Numbered from the stretch's first letter, positions 38,066-48,852 are shown. The stretch is 64,000 nt of DNA from Tepidiphilus margaritifer DSM 15129 (GCF_000425565.1 NZ_AUDR01000018.1:1-64000), one strand, 5' to 3'. Made by a program: numbers and translations. Notes: generated by a model from the sequence alone, not told the origin.

Positions 38066-38925
38066 TCAGGGGCGAAAAGCCTGGGCTGGCATGGTGTCGC
38101 CAGAAAACGGCCCCAGTGCACGCACGATCTCGCAGGCATCGATGGTGGCCGTCACGTCGTGCACCCGCACGATGGCGGCGCCATGAACCCAGGCGAGCAC
38201 GGCGGCCGCAAGGCTGCCGGCAAGCCGCTCGCCCACGGGCCGGCCCGTGATCTGGCCGATCATGGTTTTACGCGACACGCCCACCAGGAGCGGCTGACGC
38301 GCCGCCAACCGCGGCAGGGCGCGAAAGAGCGCCGCATTGTGCTCCAGCGTCTTGCCGAAACCAAACCCCGGGTCCCAAAGGATGCGCTCGCGCGCCACGC
38401 CCGCCGCCTGCAGCGCCGCGGTTCGTTCTTCGAGAAATTCCTCGACTTCGGCGAGCACGTCCGTATAGACGGGAGACTGCTGCATGGTGCGCGGCTCGCC
38501 TTTCATGTGCATGACACACAAAGCGCAGTCGCTGGCGGCCACCGCCTCGATGGCGCCGGGCAGGCGGAATCCGGCCACGTCGTTGATGAGATCGGCCCCC
38601 GCGCGCAGCACCTCGCGCATCACTTCGGGTTTCATCGTGTCGACCGACAGCGGCACCGGCGCCCCTTTCAGGGCTTCCAGCACCGGCAGCAAGCGCTCGA
38701 GCTCGCGCTCGGCCGGCACGGGTTCGGCCCCGGGGCGCGTCGATTCCGCGCCGAAATCGAGCAGATCGACCCCAGCCGCGATGAAGGCCTCAGCCTGGCG
38801 CAGCGCCCGATCACGCTGCGCGCCGAGCCCGTCGCCGGAGAAGGAATCCTCGGTGAGATTGACGATGCCCATCACTTTCGGCTCGGAGAGATCGAGCCGA
38901 AAGCGCCCCGCCTGCAACCACCGCA

Positions 38926-38926
<1 letters not shown>
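38066..38926 (-). CDS. folP: dihydropteroate synthase
   Basis: A 286-residue TIM-barrel enzyme that joins p-aminobenzoate to the pterin pyrophosphate; it is the sulfonamide target. VMGIVNLTEDSFSGDG carries the pABA loop (NxTxDSFSDGG in most; here Glu-Asp-Ser-Phe-Ser-Gly-Asp-Gly). DFGAESTRPGA, NDVAGF and DPGFGFGKT are the other signatures. The start overlaps the ftsH stop as TGATG, indicating coupled translation. Confidence 0.96.
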
Positions 38927-40845
<1,919 letters not shown>

Positions 40846-40888
40846 GGGGCGGACTCCTGAAAATACTGCCTATGCTGCTTCAGAGGCC

Positions 40889-40917
40889 ATTCTAGAGGCG
40901 TTTGTTCCGTGCGCCAA
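40889..40917 (-). promoter_or_regulatory. sigma70 promoter of ftsH
   Basis: On the minus strand TTGGCG, a 17-base spacer and TAGAAT precede the ftsH TTG start by about 43 bases. It follows the terminator of the upstream LTXXQ gene, so the ftsH cluster starts here. Confidence 0.6.
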
Positions 40918-40932
40918 GGGGGAAACCGATCG

Positions 40933-40958
40933 AAAAAAACGATCACGGCGACGTGATC
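40933..40958 (-). terminator. rho-independent terminator of the LTXXQ-family gene
   Basis: On the minus strand GATCACG pairs with CGTGATC around a TCGC loop and is followed by G and seven T. It is about 50 bases past the stop of the gene at 41008. Confidence 0.85.
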
Positions 40959-41007
40959 AGGCAATCACGCGCCGCGATCGGCTCATTCAAGGGCGAATGC
41001 GGGGAAA

Positions 41008-41550
41008 TCAGCGGGGCTTGGGCGGCTCGTGACGCGGCCCTTTGTCCCGGTGCGTACGCATGAACTCACGATCGAATACGTCGCGCTGCGCGTCGTCGAG
41101 CTGGATGTAGAACTTCTGCACCGCCTCGCGCAGGCCACGCACCGCCTCGAGGTGCGCCGAAAGCATCTCTTCACGCTGCTGCAGCCGTCCCAGCGCCGTG
41201 ACGGTGCGCTGATCCTCCTGGTCCCAACGATAGGAAAAGAATTGCTCGCGGTGCTTGTCCCAGGCAGCGACGAATTCTTCCCAAGCGGCACGCTGCTCGG
41301 GGCGCAGGTGCAGCAGACCTTCCAGGCGTTTCACTTCGGCCTCGTGGCGCTGCTGCATGCGTTCGCGCCATTGCTCCGGCGTCATCTGCTGGCGCGCCGC
41401 CGAGCCCGCTCCCGGCCCCATGGGTCCCGGAGGCGCCGGAGGCTGTTGCGCAAACCCAACCCCTGCCGCCCCGATCAGGGCCAGGGCAACGAGACCCTGC
41501 CGCCAATGGCGGGCACGACCGTTGTTCGTCATCCGTGCATTCATCATCAT
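41008..41550 (-). CDS. periplasmic LTXXQ/Spy-like protein
   Basis: A 180-residue secreted helical protein with a signal peptide (about 13-34, LVALALIGAAGVGFA then QQ). It is followed by a Pro/Gly-rich linker and a charged helical core in which two related segments occur: LHLRPEQRAAWEEF (about 81-94) and IQLDDAQRDVF (about 149-159). These match the L-x-x-x-Q pattern of CpxP/Spy-family chaperones. Three tandem ATGs follow AGGAGG; the second or third (41547 or 41544) has the best spacing, so the true start may be 1-2 codons inside. It is divergent from a two-component system, a setting that resembles CpxP with CpxRA. Confidence 0.78.
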   Translation of the reverse strand: MMMNARMTNNGRARHWRQGLVALALIGAAGVGFAQQPPAPPGPMGPGAGSAARQQMTPEQWRERMQQRHEAEVKRLEGLLHLRPEQRAAWEEFVAAWDKHREQFFSYRWDQEDQRTVTALGRLQQREEMLSAHLEAVRGLREAVQKFYIQLDDAQRDVFDREFMRTHRDKGPRHEPPKPR

Positions 41551-41728
41551 TTCCTCCTGGTCTCATGATGTCCCTTTCGGACACCGTCATTAGAGCATGG
41601 GGAGGCAGCCTGCGCCCCTCCACAGCGTTGCAGCGTGTAACGTTTGTTTTCGACGACGATCGCGCATTTTTCTTTCTTGGCGACTGCGCGATAATGGAAG
41701 CGACATTTCCTGGATCCGGGACGCCCCG
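41551..41728. promoter_or_regulatory. divergent regulatory region between LTXXQ gene and response regulator
   Basis: This 178-base gap must hold both promoters. On the plus strand a GATAAT lies about 38 bases before the regulator ATG. In the middle is GTGTAACGTTTGTT, part of an AT-richer patch that could be a regulator-binding site. I could not define direct repeats with confidence. Confidence 0.3.
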
Positions 41729-42457
41729 ATGGAAACCCCCTATCACCTCGTCCTGGTGGACGATGATCACGAATTCCGCCGGCTGCTGGCCGAGGATCTG
41801 CGACGGCGGGGATTTTCGGTCGATGCGGTGGCCGATGCCGCGGCGCTCGATGGGGTGCTGGCGCAGCGCCTGCCCGATCTCATCGTGCTCGACTGGATGC
41901 TGCCCGCAGAAGACGGCCCCAGTGTGCTGCGTCGACTGCGGGCGAATCCGCGTACTCAGGCGGTACCGGTGCTGATGCTCACCGCGCGCAGTGACGACTT
42001 CGACCGCGTCTTCGGTCTCGAGGTCGGTGCCGACGACTATCTCACCAAGCCTTTTCTGCCGCGCGAACTCGAAGCGCGCATCAAGGCGATCTTGCGGCGC
42101 ACGCGTGGCCCTGGCGCCCAACCCTCGCTCGCGCCACGCCGCTGGCGCATCGGTCGGATCGAATTCGACTCCGTGGCACGTACCATCGTCTTGCCCGACG
42201 ACACCTCACTGCCGCTCACCGGCAGCGAGTTCGCCCTCTTGTCGCTCTTCGTCCAGCATCCCAACGAAGTGCTCACGCGCGACTACCTCATGCGTGCCAC
42301 GCGCGGGCGCGGCGCCGACGTGTTCGACCGCGCCATCGACATCGCCGTCAGCCGCCTGCGCGCCAAACTCGAGGTCGATCCCCAGGCACCGCGAGCGATT
42401 CGCTCGGTACGCGGCCAAGGATACGTGCTTGCCGCCCCGGTCGAAGCGATCGAATGA
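41729..42457 (+). CDS. two-component response regulator, OmpR family
   Basis: A 242-residue regulator. The receiver domain (1-118) has acidic pocket Asp11-Asp12, phospho-acceptor Asp55 in LIVLDWMLP, the Thr in LTAR and Lys107 in TKPF. The C-terminal winged-helix DNA-binding domain (about 140-240) includes LTGSEFALLSLFVQHPNEVLT and the terminal RSVRGQGYVL hairpin. ATG 41729 fits the receiver N-terminus. Its stop overlaps the kinase start, so the two form an operon. Confidence 0.95.
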   Translation: METPYHLVLVDDDHEFRRLLAEDLRRRGFSVDAVADAAALDGVLAQRLPDLIVLDWMLPAEDGPSVLRRLRANPRTQAVPVLMLTARSDDFDRVFGLEVGADDYLTKPFLPRELEARIKAILRRTRGPGAQPSLAPRRWRIGRIEFDSVARTIVLPDDTSLPLTGSEFALLSLFVQHPNEVLTRDYLMRATRGRGADVFDRAIDIAVSRLRAKLEVDPQAPRAIRSVRGQGYVLAAPVEAIE

Positions 42458-43812
42458 GCCTGCTGCCTCTGCTTTCCTTCGGCCGGCGCCTGAGCACCCG
42501 GCTCGCATGGGTCGTGAGCGCCGCCGTCGTGGCGCTCTTTGCCCTCACCTTGGGGTTGCTCGCCCATCAGAGCCGGGTCGCGGCCGAAGCGAGAGTGCAA
42601 CGCGACGCCGCTCAGGCGCTCGCGCGCGCCGTCGCCGTGATGGAGGCCCTGCCCTGGAACGAGCGGCTGCAGGCCGTGCAACGCTGGGAATTCGCCCCCT
42701 TGCTCGTCGCGCCTGCCGAGCCACCCCCCCAGGCTCGTCTCCTGCCGCTGCCGCCGGCCTGGCATGAAGCGCTCGCCGATTTCCTCTCCCTGGAAGACAT
42801 CGCTTTTTGGGAGATCGACACCGAAGCCGGGCCACGACAAGGTCTCACCGTCGTACTCGAGGACGGAACCCCTCTGAGTGCGATGTTGCCACCCGCCCCG
42901 CATCGTCCCCCCGGCCTGCCATGGCGCATCGTCGCCGCCCTCGCCCTTGCCGGAATCGGCACTTGGATCATCGCGCTCTGGGCCCTGCGTCGTGTCACTG
43001 CACCGCTCGAGCGTCTCATCCGTGCGCTCGAAACCTTTGCCACCCCTCAGGCCCCGGCCGCTCCCCTTCCCGAGCACGGCCCCTATGAGGTCGCACTCAC
43101 CGCCCGCACCCTCAACGCCCTGCGGGAGCGGCTCGAACAGCTCCTCACCGCCCGCACGGCCCTGCTTGCCGGCATCGCGCACGATCTGCGCACGCCGCTC
43201 GCGCGCATCCGTCTGCGCCTGGAATCGCTGCCCGAAGACGAGACCCGCGCCGGCATCGAACGCGACCTGAGCGAGATGCAGCGGCTCATCGAGCTCAGCC
43301 TCGACTATGCCCGCAGCCTCACTCCACGCCTCGAATACCAGGAAGTGGACCTCGTTGCCTTCACCACCGATCTCCTCGATCTCTACCACGAGGGGGGCGC
43401 CGCGATCGAGGCCGACTTGCCTACCTCCGCGCTGACGGCGCACCTCGATCCGACTGCCCTCGGACGCATCCTCGCCAACCTGCTCGACAATGCCCTGCGC
43501 TACGGAACGCGGGCCAAGCTGGGATTACGGTCCGTTGCCGGCAAATTCTGCGAATTCATCGTCGAGGACGATGGACCGGGCATTCCGCCCGAAGCGCGCG
43601 AAACCGTGCTGGAACCCTTCGTGCGGCTGGAGCCCTCGCGCAACCCCCGTACCGGCGGCACCGGACTGGGGTTGTCGATCGCCGCCAACCTCGCCCGCGC
43701 CCTGCGTGGCAGTCTTTGCCTGGAATCGGTGCAACCGCATGGGTTGCGAGTGGTCTTGCGTCTGCCTTTGTACCCGGATGCGACTTGCGGCAGCGGCACT
43801 GTGCCGTTATAG
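42454..43812 (+). CDS. sensor histidine kinase, EnvZ type
   Basis: A 452-residue inner-membrane kinase. Transmembrane segments (about 17-38 and 158-178) flank a periplasmic domain of about 115 residues rich in Pro and Trp. A HAMP-like linker follows. The H-box is AHDLRTPLARIRLRLE with phospho-acceptor His243. The N-box NLLDNALRYG, the DDGPGIP segment and GGTGLGLSIA complete the ATPase domain. It overlaps the regulator as ATGA. The signal is unknown; the divergent LTXXQ gene suggests an envelope cue. Confidence 0.95.
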   Translation: MSLLPLLSFGRRLSTRLAWVVSAAVVALFALTLGLLAHQSRVAAEARVQRDAAQALARAVAVMEALPWNERLQAVQRWEFAPLLVAPAEPPPQARLLPLPPAWHEALADFLSLEDIAFWEIDTEAGPRQGLTVVLEDGTPLSAMLPPAPHRPPGLPWRIVAALALAGIGTWIIALWALRRVTAPLERLIRALETFATPQAPAAPLPEHGPYEVALTARTLNALRERLEQLLTARTALLAGIAHDLRTPLARIRLRLESLPEDETRAGIERDLSEMQRLIELSLDYARSLTPRLEYQEVDLVAFTTDLLDLYHEGGAAIEADLPTSALTAHLDPTALGRILANLLDNALRYGTRAKLGLRSVAGKFCEFIVEDDGPGIPPEARETVLEPFVRLEPSRNPRTGGTGLGLSIAANLARALRGSLCLESVQPHGLRVVLRLPLYPDATCGSGTVPL

Positions 43813-43850
43813 TGTGCAACGACCGTTACGCCCGTAGGGAGCCCGCCGCC

Positions 43851-44219
43851 GTGATCACCATCGAGGTTCGCGACGACTTCATTTCCGCCGCCGTCTTCGG
43901 CGAATTCACGCTCGAGGATTTTCGCCAATTCGAAGATGCGGTCGAGTACCGCAACCGCTTTAGTGGCCCGGTAGACGTCTTGCTCGACTTGCGCGGCATG
44001 CTGGGGTTCACCATCGATGCCGCCTGGGAAGAATTTCGTTTCGCCCGCCAGCATCCGGGCGACTTTCGCCGCATCGCCATCGTCGCCGAAGACGACTGGC
44101 TCACCCTGCTCACCTGGCTCGAGAGCCTCTTCCTCGAAGCGGAGATCAAGGTCTTCGATTCGGAAGAAGAAGCCGTCGCCTGGCTCAAGGAGGGACGAAA
44201 TGCGCATCACAACCCCTGA
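43851..44219 (+). CDS. SpoIIAA-like (STAS-related) protein
   Basis: A 122-residue protein with the SpoIIAA-like fold seen in DUF-type proteins next to metabolic enzymes. The recognisable pattern is a beta strand VDVLLDLRGMLGFT, an amphipathic stretch and FRRIAIVAEDDWLTLLTWLE. It starts with GTG 43851 after AGGGAG at suitable spacing. Its end overlaps the rhodanese gene by 20 bases. The Ser phosphorylated in true anti-anti-sigma factors is not evident. No partner kinase is present; the role is unknown. Confidence 0.78.
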   Translation: MITIEVRDDFISAAVFGEFTLEDFRQFEDAVEYRNRFSGPVDVLLDLRGMLGFTIDAAWEEFRFARQHPGDFRRIAIVAEDDWLTLLTWLESLFLEAEIKVFDSEEEAVAWLKEGRNAHHNP

Positions 44220-45075
44220 CTCCGTCGCTCCCATCGTCTCGACGCGAACGCTCGCCGAGTACCTGGACGACCCTTCCTGGCGGGTAATCGACTGTCGACA
44301 CGACCTCAGCGATCCTGCGATCGGCCGCCGGGCCTGGGCAGAGGCCCACGTTCCTGGAGCGATCTTCTGGCATCTGGACGAAGATCTCTCCGGTCTCCGC
44401 ACCGGCACGAATGGGCGCCACCCCCTTCCGCCGTATGGCGATTTCGTCCGTTTCGTAGGGAACTGCGGTATCACGCCCGAAACGCAAGTCGTCGTCTATG
44501 ATGACGACGGAGGAATGTTCGCGGCGCGCGCGTGGTGGATGCTGCGCTGGATCGGGCATCGGCGCGTGGCCGTGCTCGACGGGGGCTGGAACGCCTGGCG
44601 CAGCGACAATCTGCCGTTCGACCGCAGCGTGCGGCAAGCTGCGCCATGTACCTACCCGGCCGCACCCGAGCCGTGCATGCCCACCGTCACCGCCGACGAA
44701 CTCCTCGCCCACCTCGGAACAGGCCGGTTCCTCATCCTCGATGCCCGCAGTCCTGATCGCTATCGCGGCGAGAACGAGGCACTCGACCCTCGAGCCGGGC
44801 ATATCCCCGGCGCGATCAACCGATTCTATCGTCTCAACCTCGACGAGCACGGCCGATTCCGTCCGCCCGAGGTTCTGCGCGCCGAATTCGCAGCGCTCCT
44901 TGCCGGCCGCGATCCGTCGGAAGTGGTACATCAATGCGGCTCCGGCGTCACCGCCTGCCACAACCTGCTCGTCATGGAATGGGCGAGACTGAGCGGCTCG
45001 CGCCTCTATCCCGGCTCATGGAGCGAATGGAGCGCCGATCCGCGTCGCCCTGTCAAAAGGGGTCCCGAGCCCTGA
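44200..45075 (+). CDS. rhodanese-family sulfurtransferase (thiosulfate or 3-mercaptopyruvate)
   Basis: A 291-residue protein with two rhodanese domains. The N-terminal domain (1-140) is inactive-like, with DCRHDLSDP; the C-terminal domain ends in the active loop CGSGVTACH with Cys246. The CGSGVT loop is the signature of 3-mercaptopyruvate sulfurtransferases (SseA), while thiosulfate enzymes often read CRxGxT, so the former is likelier. AAGGAGG precedes ATG 44200. The 3' end is 3 bases from the convergent murI. Confidence 0.88.
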   Translation: MRITTPDSVAPIVSTRTLAEYLDDPSWRVIDCRHDLSDPAIGRRAWAEAHVPGAIFWHLDEDLSGLRTGTNGRHPLPPYGDFVRFVGNCGITPETQVVVYDDDGGMFAARAWWMLRWIGHRRVAVLDGGWNAWRSDNLPFDRSVRQAAPCTYPAAPEPCMPTVTADELLAHLGTGRFLILDARSPDRYRGENEALDPRAGHIPGAINRFYRLNLDEHGRFRPPEVLRAEFAALLAGRDPSEVVHQCGSGVTACHNLLVMEWARLSGSRLYPGSWSEWSADPRRPVKRGPEP

Positions 45076-45078
45076 ACC

Positions 45079-45897
45079 TTACTCCGGCACGTCGACGCGC
45101 ACCACTTCCGGCAAGGACCGCCCCAGGAATCGTTCAGCAATCGTCTGGAAGCGCAAAGGGACGTCGGTCACATAGAAACGATGGCGAGGAGCGGCACCGG
45201 CGCCGGCGCGCAGCCCCTCTTCCCGATCGAGCACCCGGGCCGCCTGCTCGGCCGTGGTCACGGCCGAATCGACGATACGCACCCGCGGCCCGGCGATCTC
45301 GGCGAGCACCGGCTTGAGCAAGGGATAATGAGTACAGCCGAGCACGAGGGTGTCCACCCCTTCGGCGAGCACCGGCTTGAGGTACTCCTCGGCGGTGAGC
45401 CGCGTCACCGGATGGTCGAGCCAGCCCTCCTCCACCAACGGCACGAAGAGGGCACAGGCTTGTGAATGCACCCGCACGTCGCCGCGCAGCGCGTGAATGC
45501 GAAGCGCATAGGCATTGCTGTTGATGGTGGTCGGTGTGCCGATCACGCCCACCGTGGCGTTGCGCGTGGCCGCCACCGCCGCCCGGGCGCCGGCCTCGAT
45601 CACGTCGAGCACCGGCACGTTCGGTCCGGCGAGCGCGCGCACCACCTCCTGCGCCACCGCCGCCATGGTGTTGCACGCCACGATCAGCATCTTCACGTCC
45701 TGCGCGAGCAGGAAACGGGTGAGCTGGGCCGCGTAACGCGCGATGGTGTCGGGCGACTTGATCCCGTAGGGCACGCGCGCCGTGTCGCCGAAGTAAACGA
45801 TGGATTCGAACGGCAGCCGCTCCATGAGGGCGCGCACCACCGTCAAACCGCCCACCCCGGAATCGAACACCCCGATGGGGCGCTCCGCCTTCGTCAT
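45079..45897 (-). CDS. murI: glutamate racemase
   Basis: A 272-residue cofactor-independent racemase that supplies D-glutamate for peptidoglycan. The catalytic cysteines are Cys75 in VACNTMAA and a second near 186 in LGCTHYPLL. GVFDSGVGGLTV is the family start. Its ATG overlaps the queG stop (ATGA). Confidence 0.97.
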   Translation of the reverse strand: MTKAERPIGVFDSGVGGLTVVRALMERLPFESIVYFGDTARVPYGIKSPDTIARYAAQLTRFLLAQDVKMLIVACNTMAAVAQEVVRALAGPNVPVLDVIEAGARAAVAATRNATVGVIGTPTTINSNAYALRIHALRGDVRVHSQACALFVPLVEEGWLDHPVTRLTAEEYLKPVLAEGVDTLVLGCTHYPLLKPVLAEIAGPRVRIVDSAVTTAEQAARVLDREEGLRAGAGAAPRHRFYVTDVPLRFQTIAERFLGRSLPEVVRVDVPE

Positions 45898-47021
45898 CCC
45901 GTGCCATCCCCGCAAAAGCGCGAGTGTAGCACCACCCCTCGAGACGCTCCATGCCGTGCGAGCGCCCAGGCGACGTGCTCGCGCACCAGGAGGGAGGGAT
46001 GCTCGCGCCGCGCCATGAGCGCCGCCACCACGTCCGGACTCGTGGGCGCGTTGCCCAGGGCCACGGCCAGGTTGCGCAGCCACCGTTCCCAGCCGATGCG
46101 CCGGATGGGACTGCCGGCGAAGCGCTCCAGGAACTCGGTCTCGCTCCAGGCAAAGAGCGAAGTGAGCGCCGGCGCATCCAACCCATGGCGTGGCACGAAT
46201 TCCGGCAGCTCGACGCGCCGCGCGAAGCGATTCCACGGGCAGACGAGTTGGCAATCGTCGCAGCCATAGACGCGATTGCCGATCATCGGGCGCAGGGATT
46301 CGGGAATCGGCCCCGGATGCTCGATGGTCAAATAAGAAATACATCGGCGCGCGTCCAGACGATAGGGAGCCACGATCGCCCGGGTCGGGCAGAGATCGAG
46401 GCAGCGCGTGCAGCGCCCGCAGTGCGGCGCAACCGGTTCGTCGACCGGCAAGGGCCAATCGGTGAAGATCTCGCCGAGAAAGAAAAAAGACCCTTCCTCG
46501 CGATTCAACAAGAGCGTGTGCTTGCCGCGCCAGCCGAGCCCCGCGTGCTCGGCAAGGGCCACTTCCATCACCGGCGCCGAATCGACGAAGACCCGCCCCC
46601 GGTGCGGCCCCAGCGTTTCCATGAACGCAAGGAGCTTTGCCAGGCGCGCGCGCACGACTTTGTGGTAATCCCGCCCCAGGGCATAGCGCGACACATAACC
46701 GAGCCTCGGGTCGGCGAGCACGTCCTGCGCCGGGGCCGCACCCGCAGGCCAATAAGGGAAGCGTAAAGAGATCACCCGCACCGTGCCCGGCACCAATTCC
46801 GCGGGGCGCGCACGCAAAAGGCCATGCCGGCGCATATAATCCATCTCACCATGAAAGTCGGCCTCCAACCAGGCGAGCAAGCCCGCCTCGCGCTCCGACA
46901 AGTCCGGCTCGGCCACCTGCATCGCCGAAAACCCCAGCCGGGCCGCCGCCCCAGCGATCGCGCGCTTGCGCGCCGCCCAGTCCATCGGCCCCGCCGTCCG
47001 AGGTTCCTCATGTCCTTGCAT
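45894..47021 (-). CDS. queG: epoxyqueuosine reductase
   Basis: A 375-residue, cobalamin- and iron-sulfur-dependent enzyme that converts epoxyqueuosine to queuosine in tRNA. The eight 4Fe-4S cysteines are in CGRCTRCLDLCPT and GCDDCQLVCPWN. Other signatures are HGEMDYMRRHG, DSAPVMEVALAEHAGLGW and the C-terminal HEAT-like repeat. The start at 47021 has GGAG seven bases upstream; a later ATG (46985) gives a protein that still covers the conserved N-terminus. With the first start it overlaps the divergent tsaE start. Confidence 0.94.
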   Translation of the reverse strand: MQGHEEPRTAGPMDWAARKRAIAGAAARLGFSAMQVAEPDLSEREAGLLAWLEADFHGEMDYMRRHGLLRARPAELVPGTVRVISLRFPYWPAGAAPAQDVLADPRLGYVSRYALGRDYHKVVRARLAKLLAFMETLGPHRGRVFVDSAPVMEVALAEHAGLGWRGKHTLLLNREEGSFFFLGEIFTDWPLPVDEPVAPHCGRCTRCLDLCPTRAIVAPYRLDARRCISYLTIEHPGPIPESLRPMIGNRVYGCDDCQLVCPWNRFARRVELPEFVPRHGLDAPALTSLFAWSETEFLERFAGSPIRRIGWERWLRNLAVALGNAPTSPDVVAALMARREHPSLLVREHVAWALARHGASRGVVLHSRFCGDGTG

Positions 47022-47489
47022 CGAGAACTCCTTCTCACCCTTGCCGACGAATCCGCCACGGCGTCGCTCGCCCAGCGCCTCACCGGCTGCCTCGCTCCCG
47101 GCTGGGTCATCCATCTCGTCGGACCGCTCGGCGCCGGCAAAACGACCTTCGTGCGTGCCTTGCTCAAAGCCTTGGGACATACCGGCCCCGTCAAGAGCCC
47201 AAGCTACGGGCTCGTCGAACCGTACACCGTTTCCGGTCTAAACTTGTATCATTTCGACTTCTACCGCTTCGCGACGCCCGAGGAATTCTTCGGCGCCGGG
47301 CTCGACGAATACTTCGACGGCACGGGTGTGTGCCTGATCGAATGGCCGGAAAAGGCCATCCCGCACACGCCGGCGCCGGATCTGACGCTCGCGCTCACGC
47401 CGCGCCCCGACGGCAGCCGCGAAGCCCGACTCACTGCTTCGACCCCGAGGGCCAGTGAATGCCTCGACCGTCTCGCCTCATCGCGCTGA
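47010..47489 (+). CDS. tsaE: tRNA threonylcarbamoyladenosine biosynthesis ATPase TsaE
   Basis: A 159-residue P-loop protein needed for t6A37 modification of tRNA. Walker A GPLGAGKTTFVRALLKALG (about 40-58) and the family segment VKSPSYGLVEPY are present, as is HFDFYRF and EWPEK. ATG 47010 has only a weak GAGG upstream. It overlaps the following amidase gene by 31 bases, a common pairing in proteobacteria. Confidence 0.95.
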   Translation: MSLHRELLLTLADESATASLAQRLTGCLAPGWVIHLVGPLGAGKTTFVRALLKALGHTGPVKSPSYGLVEPYTVSGLNLYHFDFYRFATPEEFFGAGLDEYFDGTGVCLIEWPEKAIPHTPAPDLTLALTPRPDGSREARLTASTPRASECLDRLASSR

Positions 47490-48820
47490 CTGATGCCGTC
47501 GCCCCCCGCAGGCGGCGCTTTCTCGGCCAGGCCGGCGCGCTTTTGGCCGCTTTCACCCTCACGCCCCGTCTGGGCTGGGCGCAGGGTGCGGCCTTCGTCG
47601 CCGTACGCGCCTGGCCGGCCGAAGACTATACGCGAATCACGCTGGAGGCGAACCAACCGCTACATTTCGAATACCAATTCGTTCCCGATCCCGACCGCCT
47701 CGTGATCGATCTTCCGGGCATGAGCGTCGATGCCGTCCTCAAAGGCTTGCCTAGCAAGATCACGCCGGAAGACCCCTACATCCAGGGCGTGCGGGTGGGG
47801 CAGTTCCGTCCCGACGTCGTGCGCGTGGTCATCGATCTCAAGCAAAAGGCCGAGCCGCAGATCTTCACGCTCGATCCGGTGGCCCAGTACCGCTACCGCC
47901 TGGTGATCGACGTCTATCCCACCACACCGCGTGATCCCATCCAGGCCCTGCTCGCCGACCTTGGCAACAAACGGGCTCCTTCGCCACCCGTGGCCGCAGC
48001 GCCCCAACTGAGCGAAACACCCGATCTCCCCCCTGCAACCTCTCCCCCGCCCCGGGCCAAGGGCACTCCGGCCAAGGCTCGGGCATCGGCTAGCGCCCCC
48101 TACGTGGTCGTGATCGATCCCGGCCACGGCGGCGAAGATCCGGGCGCCATCGGCCGCTTCGGCTCGCGCGAAAAAGACGTGACGCTGGCAGTCGCCCGCC
48201 GGCTCAAACGCATTCTCGATGCCCAGCCCAACCTGCGCTGTGCCCTCACGCGCAATGACGATTATTTCGTCCCCTTGGGTGAGCGGGTACGCCGTGCCCG
48301 CGCCGCCCAAGCGGATCTTTTCGTGTCGATCCACGCCGATGCCGTCGTCGGTTCGGATGCACGCGGCAGTTCGGTCTACGTGCTGAGCGATCGCGGCGCC
48401 TCGAGTACCACCGCCCGCTGGCTCGCCAACAAGGAAAACGAAGCCGACCTGATCGGCGGAGTCAATCTCGGCAGCAAGAACGAGCACGTCGCCAAGACCC
48501 TGCTCGATCTCTCCCTCACGGCGACCATGCAGGATTCCGCCAAGCTCGGTCGTTACCTCCTCTCCTCGCTCGGCGAGATCAACCCCCTGCACAAACGCGA
48601 CATCGAATACGCCAACTTCGCCGTGCTGCGCAACCCGGACGTGCCCGCCGTCCTCATCGAGACCGCATTCATCAGCAATCCGCTCGAAGAACGCCGCCTC
48701 ACCGATCCCGACTATCAGGAGCGGTTGGCCCAGGCGATCTACAAGGGGCTGCAGCGCTATCTCGAAGCGACCTCACCGACACCACGCCTTTTGATGGCGG
48801 CCCGAGACGGTAAAGGCTGA
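47459..48820 (+). CDS. amiC: N-acetylmuramoyl-L-alanine amidase, AmiC type, Tat-exported
   Basis: A 453-residue periplasmic enzyme that cuts septal peptidoglycan between daughter cells. A twin-arginine signal (RRRRFLGQAGALLAA, about 17-31) is followed by an AMIN domain (about 45-155), a Pro/Ala linker and an Amidase_3 domain (about 214-440). Zinc ligands include the His in DPGHGGEDPG, the Glu in GSREKDV and the His in SIHADA; the catalytic Glu is in IETAFISNP. A short regulatory helix appears to be present. Length is normal for AmiC. Confidence 0.95.
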   Translation: MPRPSRLIALTDAVAPRRRRFLGQAGALLAAFTLTPRLGWAQGAAFVAVRAWPAEDYTRITLEANQPLHFEYQFVPDPDRLVIDLPGMSVDAVLKGLPSKITPEDPYIQGVRVGQFRPDVVRVVIDLKQKAEPQIFTLDPVAQYRYRLVIDVYPTTPRDPIQALLADLGNKRAPSPPVAAAPQLSETPDLPPATSPPPRAKGTPAKARASASAPYVVVIDPGHGGEDPGAIGRFGSREKDVTLAVARRLKRILDAQPNLRCALTRNDDYFVPLGERVRRARAAQADLFVSIHADAVVGSDARGSSVYVLSDRGASSTTARWLANKENEADLIGGVNLGSKNEHVAKTLLDLSLTATMQDSAKLGRYLLSSLGEINPLHKRDIEYANFAVLRNPDVPAVLIETAFISNPLEERRLTDPDYQERLAQAIYKGLQRYLEATSPTPRLLMAARDGKG

Positions 48821-48821
48821 A

Positions 48822-48838
48822 GCGGCGCTTTTCGCCGC
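48822..48838 (+). terminator. hairpin between amiC and ribF
   Basis: GCGGCG-CTTTT-CGCCGC forms a strong 6-base stem just past the amiC stop, without a downstream T run. It may reduce read-through into ribF, which has its own -10 element. Confidence 0.35.
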
Positions 48839-48846
48839 ACAGTCGA

Positions 48847-48852
48847 TATAAT
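48847..48852 (+). promoter_or_regulatory. -10 element (TATAAT) for ribF and the downstream operon
   Basis: A perfect TATAAT 28 bases before the ribF ATG. The expected -35 position falls in the amiC hairpin. It may drive the long ribF-ileS-lspA-fkpB-ispH-xseB-ispA-dxs chain. The leader is too short for an FMN riboswitch. Confidence 0.45.

Noticed and set aside
45898-46752. Upstream in-frame extension of murI through queG
   Set aside because: It would double the length of a conserved enzyme; the family start is at 45897 with an ATGA overlap.
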